From: Clostridium puniceum
GTDB lineage: Bacteria; Bacillota; Clostridia; Clostridiales; Clostridiaceae
Length of the DNA stretch: 64,000 bases
Assembly: GCF_002006345.1 (NCBI RefSeq)
Contig: NZ_LZZM01000223.1
Location: forward strand, 1-64,000
Direction: 5' to 3'
The notes below the pieces were generated by a model. It saw only the letters and a list, made by a program, of their open reading frames with translations. It searched no databases and had not been told where the DNA came from. The translations under genes were made by a program, and so were the position numbers. Every line of letters begins with the position of its first letter. Position 1 is the stretch's first letter. Positions 61,931 to 64,000 of the stretch are shown in pieces.

Positions 61931-62642
61931 TATATTAACATTGTTCCCAGAAATGTTTTCTGTTTTTGATCATAGTATTATAGGAAGAGCAAGAGAAAAC
62001 AATTTAATTGACTTAGATTTACTGAATATAAGAGATTATACTTTAAGCAAACATAAGAAAGTAGATGATTACCCTTATGGAGGCGGTCCGGGGATGGTTA
62101 TGGCACCACAGCCAATAGTGGATTGTATAAGAGCTGCAAAAGAAACTAATAAGGGGAAGGTTGTATTTCTTGGGCCTAGGGGAAAAACTTTTAATCAAGA
62201 ACTTGCAAAAGAACTTTGCACTGAAGAGAATCTTGTATTTTTATGTGGACATTATGAAGGCATAGATGAGAGAGTCTATAAACATATAGATATGGAAATT
62301 TCACTTGGTGATTTTGTTCTAACTGGAGGGGAAATGGCTGCAATTCCAGTTATAGATTGTATTTTAAGACTTATTCCTGGTGTTCTTGGAAAAGAAGAAA
62401 GTTTTATGGAAGAATCTTTTTACAATGGTTTATTAGAATACCCTCAATATACTAGACCAGAAGAATTTGAAGGTGGAAAAGTACCTGAAATATTGTTATC
62501 TGGACATCATGAAAACATAAGAAAGTGGAGAAGGTTACAATCTCTGAAAATAACTAAAAGAAATAGACCAGATTTATATAAAAATATAATCTTAACGAAG
62601 GAAGATGTTAAAATTTTAAAGGCAGATAAAAATAATATATAA
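61920..62642 (+). CDS. trmD: tRNA (guanine-37-N1)-methyltransferase TrmD
   Basis: Methylates G37 next to the anticodon. The knotted SPOUT fold motifs are visible: DDYPYGGGPGMVMAPQP, LGPRGKTFNQ, LCGHYEGIDERV and LTGGEMAA. ATG 61920 gives the family start MKISILTLFPEMF and overlaps the rimM stop; the frame is open from 61905. Length 240 aa. Confidence 0.97.
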   Translation: MKISILTLFPEMFSVFDHSIIGRARENNLIDLDLLNIRDYTLSKHKKVDDYPYGGGPGMVMAPQPIVDCIRAAKETNKGKVVFLGPRGKTFNQELAKELCTEENLVFLCGHYEGIDERVYKHIDMEISLGDFVLTGGEMAAIPVIDCILRLIPGVLGKEESFMEESFYNGLLEYPQYTRPEEFEGGKVPEILLSGHHENIRKWRRLQSLKITKRNRPDLYKNIILTKEDVKILKADKNNI

Positions 62643-62683
62643 TTTTTGTTGAAAAATAAAATAATATGTGATATTATTAAGAT

Positions 62684-62760
62684 TGTGCTAGTACGGGCGT
62701 TCCTCTGTCAATATTTATTATGTTAAGAACGTCAAATTATCGTTTTAAGGAGGGAATGCA
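62684..62760 (+). promoter_or_regulatory. Possible L19 autoregulatory leader
   Basis: Between trmD and rplS lies a 120-bp leader with GTGCTAGTACGGGCGTTC and, later, AAGAACGTC, so CGTTC/GAACG can pair. Firmicute rplS genes are known to have a short structured leader; the resemblance is only of position and simple structure. Confidence 0.3.
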
Positions 62761-62762
62761 CA

Positions 62763-63113
62763 ATGAACGAAATAATAAGAGCTATAGAAGCTGAACAAAT
62801 TAGAACTGACTTACCGAACTTTAGAATTGGGGATACTATAAAGGTATACGTTAAGATTCAAGAAGGTAACAAAGAAAGAATCCAAATGTTCGAAGGTACT
62901 GTTATCAAGAAACAAAATGGTGGTTTAAGAGAAACTTTCACTGTAAGAAGAGTTGCTTATGGAACTGGAGTTGAAAGAACATTCCCAATGAATGCACCAA
63001 TTATCGACAAAATCGAAATCGCAAGAAAAGGTAAAGTTAGAAGAGCTAAACTTTACTACTTAAGAGATAGAGTTGGTAAAGCTGCTAAAGTTAAAGAATT
63101 ATTAACTAGATAG
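62763..63113 (+). CDS. rplS: 50S ribosomal protein L19
   Basis: 116 aa, with the family core FRIGDTIKVYVKIQEGNKERIQMFEG and the end KIEIARKGKVRRAKLYYLRDRVGKAAKVKE. It lies at the subunit interface. ATG 62763 follows AAGGAGGG. A terminator follows, before rbgA. Confidence 0.98.
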   Translation: MNEIIRAIEAEQIRTDLPNFRIGDTIKVYVKIQEGNKERIQMFEGTVIKKQNGGLRETFTVRRVAYGTGVERTFPMNAPIIDKIEIARKGKVRRAKLYYLRDRVGKAAKVKELLTR

Positions 63114-63117
63114 TATC

Positions 63118-63148
63118 AAAAGGGACTGTTTCAGTCCTTTTTTTTATA
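63118..63148 (+). terminator. Terminator after rplS
   Basis: AAAGGGACT (63118-63126) pairs with AGTCCTTTT (63133-63141, one G-T pair) and runs into a long T-run. Confidence 0.9.
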
Positions 63149-63177
63149 TTTCCAAATAAAATTAAGGAGGAATCTAC

Positions 63178-64000
63178 ATGGTAATTAATTGGTTCCCAGG
63201 ACATATGAAGAAAACTCAAAGAGAAATTAAAGAAAACTTAGCGTTAGTTGATGCTGTTATTGAAATAAGAGATGCTAGAATTCCAAGAAGCTCAGCAAAT
63301 CCAGACATTGAAAAATTATTAGAAGGAAAGCCAAGAATTATACTTTTAAATAAAAGTGATTTAACTGATGGTACTGTTACAAAAGAATGGATCAAATATT
63401 TAACTAAGGAAGATGTCAGAGTATTAGAAGTAAACTGTATAAAAGGTGATGGGCTTAAAAATATAAAGCCTATGCTTCTTAATCTTTTAAAAGAAAAGCA
63501 TGATAGATTAAAAGCAAGAGGTATGGTTAATATAACAACAAGAGTTATGGTTGTTGGAATACCTAATGTAGGAAAATCTACTTTTATAAATAAATTGGCA
63601 AGAAATAATATAGCTCAAACAGGAGACAGACCAGGTGTTACTAAGAGTAAACAATGGATAAAGACAGGTATAGGAATTGAACTTTTAGATACTCCTGGAG
63701 TATTGTGGCCTAGATTTGAAGATGATGAAACAGCTTTAAATTTAGCATTTACAGGGGCTATAAAGGATGAAATTATAGATATAGAAGAATTGGCGTTAAA
63801 ACTTGTAGAAAGACTACAAATAAATTATACGGTTAAATTAAAAGAAAGATATAAATTAGCTGAAGTTTTTGAAAATCCACTAGATACTTTAGATGCTATA
63901 GGCAAAAGGAGAGGAACTCTAATTTCAGGAGGACAAATTGACTACAATAGAATATCAGTTATTTTACTTGATGAGTTTAGAGGTGGAAAAATGGGCAACG
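63178..64000 (+). CDS. rbgA: Ribosome biogenesis GTPase RbgA/YlqF (5' part)
   Basis: The ORF is open from ATG 63178 (AAGGAGGA upstream) to the end of the window, so the 3' end is missing; 274 codons are seen. It is a circularly permuted GTPase needed for late 50S assembly. The N-terminus is VINWFPGHMKKTQREI, G4 is NKSDL near residue 58, G1 is GIPNVGKSTF near 127, and G3 is DTPG near 171. It follows rplS in the same order as in B. subtilis. Confidence 0.96.
   Translation, partial: MVINWFPGHMKKTQREIKENLALVDAVIEIRDARIPRSSANPDIEKLLEGKPRIILLNKSDLTDGTVTKEWIKYLTKEDVRVLEVNCIKGDGLKNIKPMLLNLLKEKHDRLKARGMVNITTRVMVVGIPNVGKSTFINKLARNNIAQTGDRPGVTKSKQWIKTGIGIELLDTPGVLWPRFEDDETALNLAFTGAIKDEIIDIEELALKLVERLQINYTVKLKERYKLAEVFENPLDTLDAIGKRRGTLISGGQIDYNRISVILLDEFRGGKMGN

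Noticed and set aside
1..64000. CRISPR array, tRNA, rRNA, prophage or insertion sequence
   Set aside because: No regularly spaced direct repeats, no cloverleaf sequence, no transposase, integrase or phage structural gene was seen.

Overview
The window is a contiguous piece of a low-GC, endospore-forming Firmicute chromosome. Very AT-rich intergenic DNA, frequent TTG/GTG starts behind strong AGGAGG-type ribosome binding sites, sporulation genes (spoIVA, spoVM, ylbJ), a pta-ackA acetate pathway and the overall gene order all point to Clostridium sensu stricto, of the C. beijerinckii/C. butyricum type. Species is an inference. No phage, insertion sequence with a transposase, CRISPR array, tRNA or rRNA was found.

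Layout. 1-6.4 kb: ftsK/spoIIIE, rimO, pgsA and recA, the last behind a sigma-A promoter with a perfect LexA-type box. 6.5-15 kb is the most accessory part: a flavodoxin/ferredoxin fusion, a guanine-type purine riboswitch controlling an NCS2 purine permease, a decayed ABC-transporter tail, an M29 aminopeptidase, a large beta-helix-like lipoprotein and a membrane GGDEF protein on the minus strand. 15-21 kb: DUF512 radical SAM protein, der, gpsA, spoIVA and a small orphan protein that may be a PBECR-type nuclease. 21.7-36.5 kb is a long housekeeping series: yicC, remA, gmk, rpoZ, coaBC, priA, def, fmt, a zinc peptidase, rsmB, rlmN, prpC, prkC, rsgA, rpe, thiN. It closes with the 23-codon spoVM and the minus-strand rpmB.

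37.9-46.3 kb: asp23-like yloU, fakA, recG, rsmD, coaD, a coiled-coil protein, then ylbJ and tmcAL on the minus strand. 47-49.4 kb: pta-ackA. 49.4-53.6 kb: yceD, rpmF, plsX, acpP, rnc and an Elp3-like radical SAM protein. 53.7-64 kb: a 30-residue membrane peptide, smc, ftsY, ylxM, ffh, rpsP, khpA, rimM, trmD, rplS and the 5' part of rbgA/ylqF, cut by the window end. The order from priA to rbgA closely follows the well-known Bacillus subtilis priA-to-ylqF chromosomal region.

The genes form a growth core: translation factors and RNA modification, GTPases for ribosome assembly, lipid synthesis, protein targeting (ftsY/ylxM/ffh), chromosome segregation (ftsK, smc) and repair (recA, priA, recG). 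The PrkC/PrpC kinase-phosphatase pair and three spore-formation genes sit inside it.

I see no obvious new multi-gene system. The signals least explained by known genes are non-coding: (i) an M-box-like structured RNA with its own terminator at 21.13-21.27 kb and no Mg2+ transporter downstream; (ii) two families of dispersed palindromic or repeated elements in the longer intergenic gaps; (iii) a strong hairpin placed between the ribosome binding site and the start codon of khpA; (iv) a 17-bp perfect palindrome without a T-tract upstream of rsmD. Several starts were moved from the longest ORF to positions supported by ribosome binding sites; these are explained in each entry.
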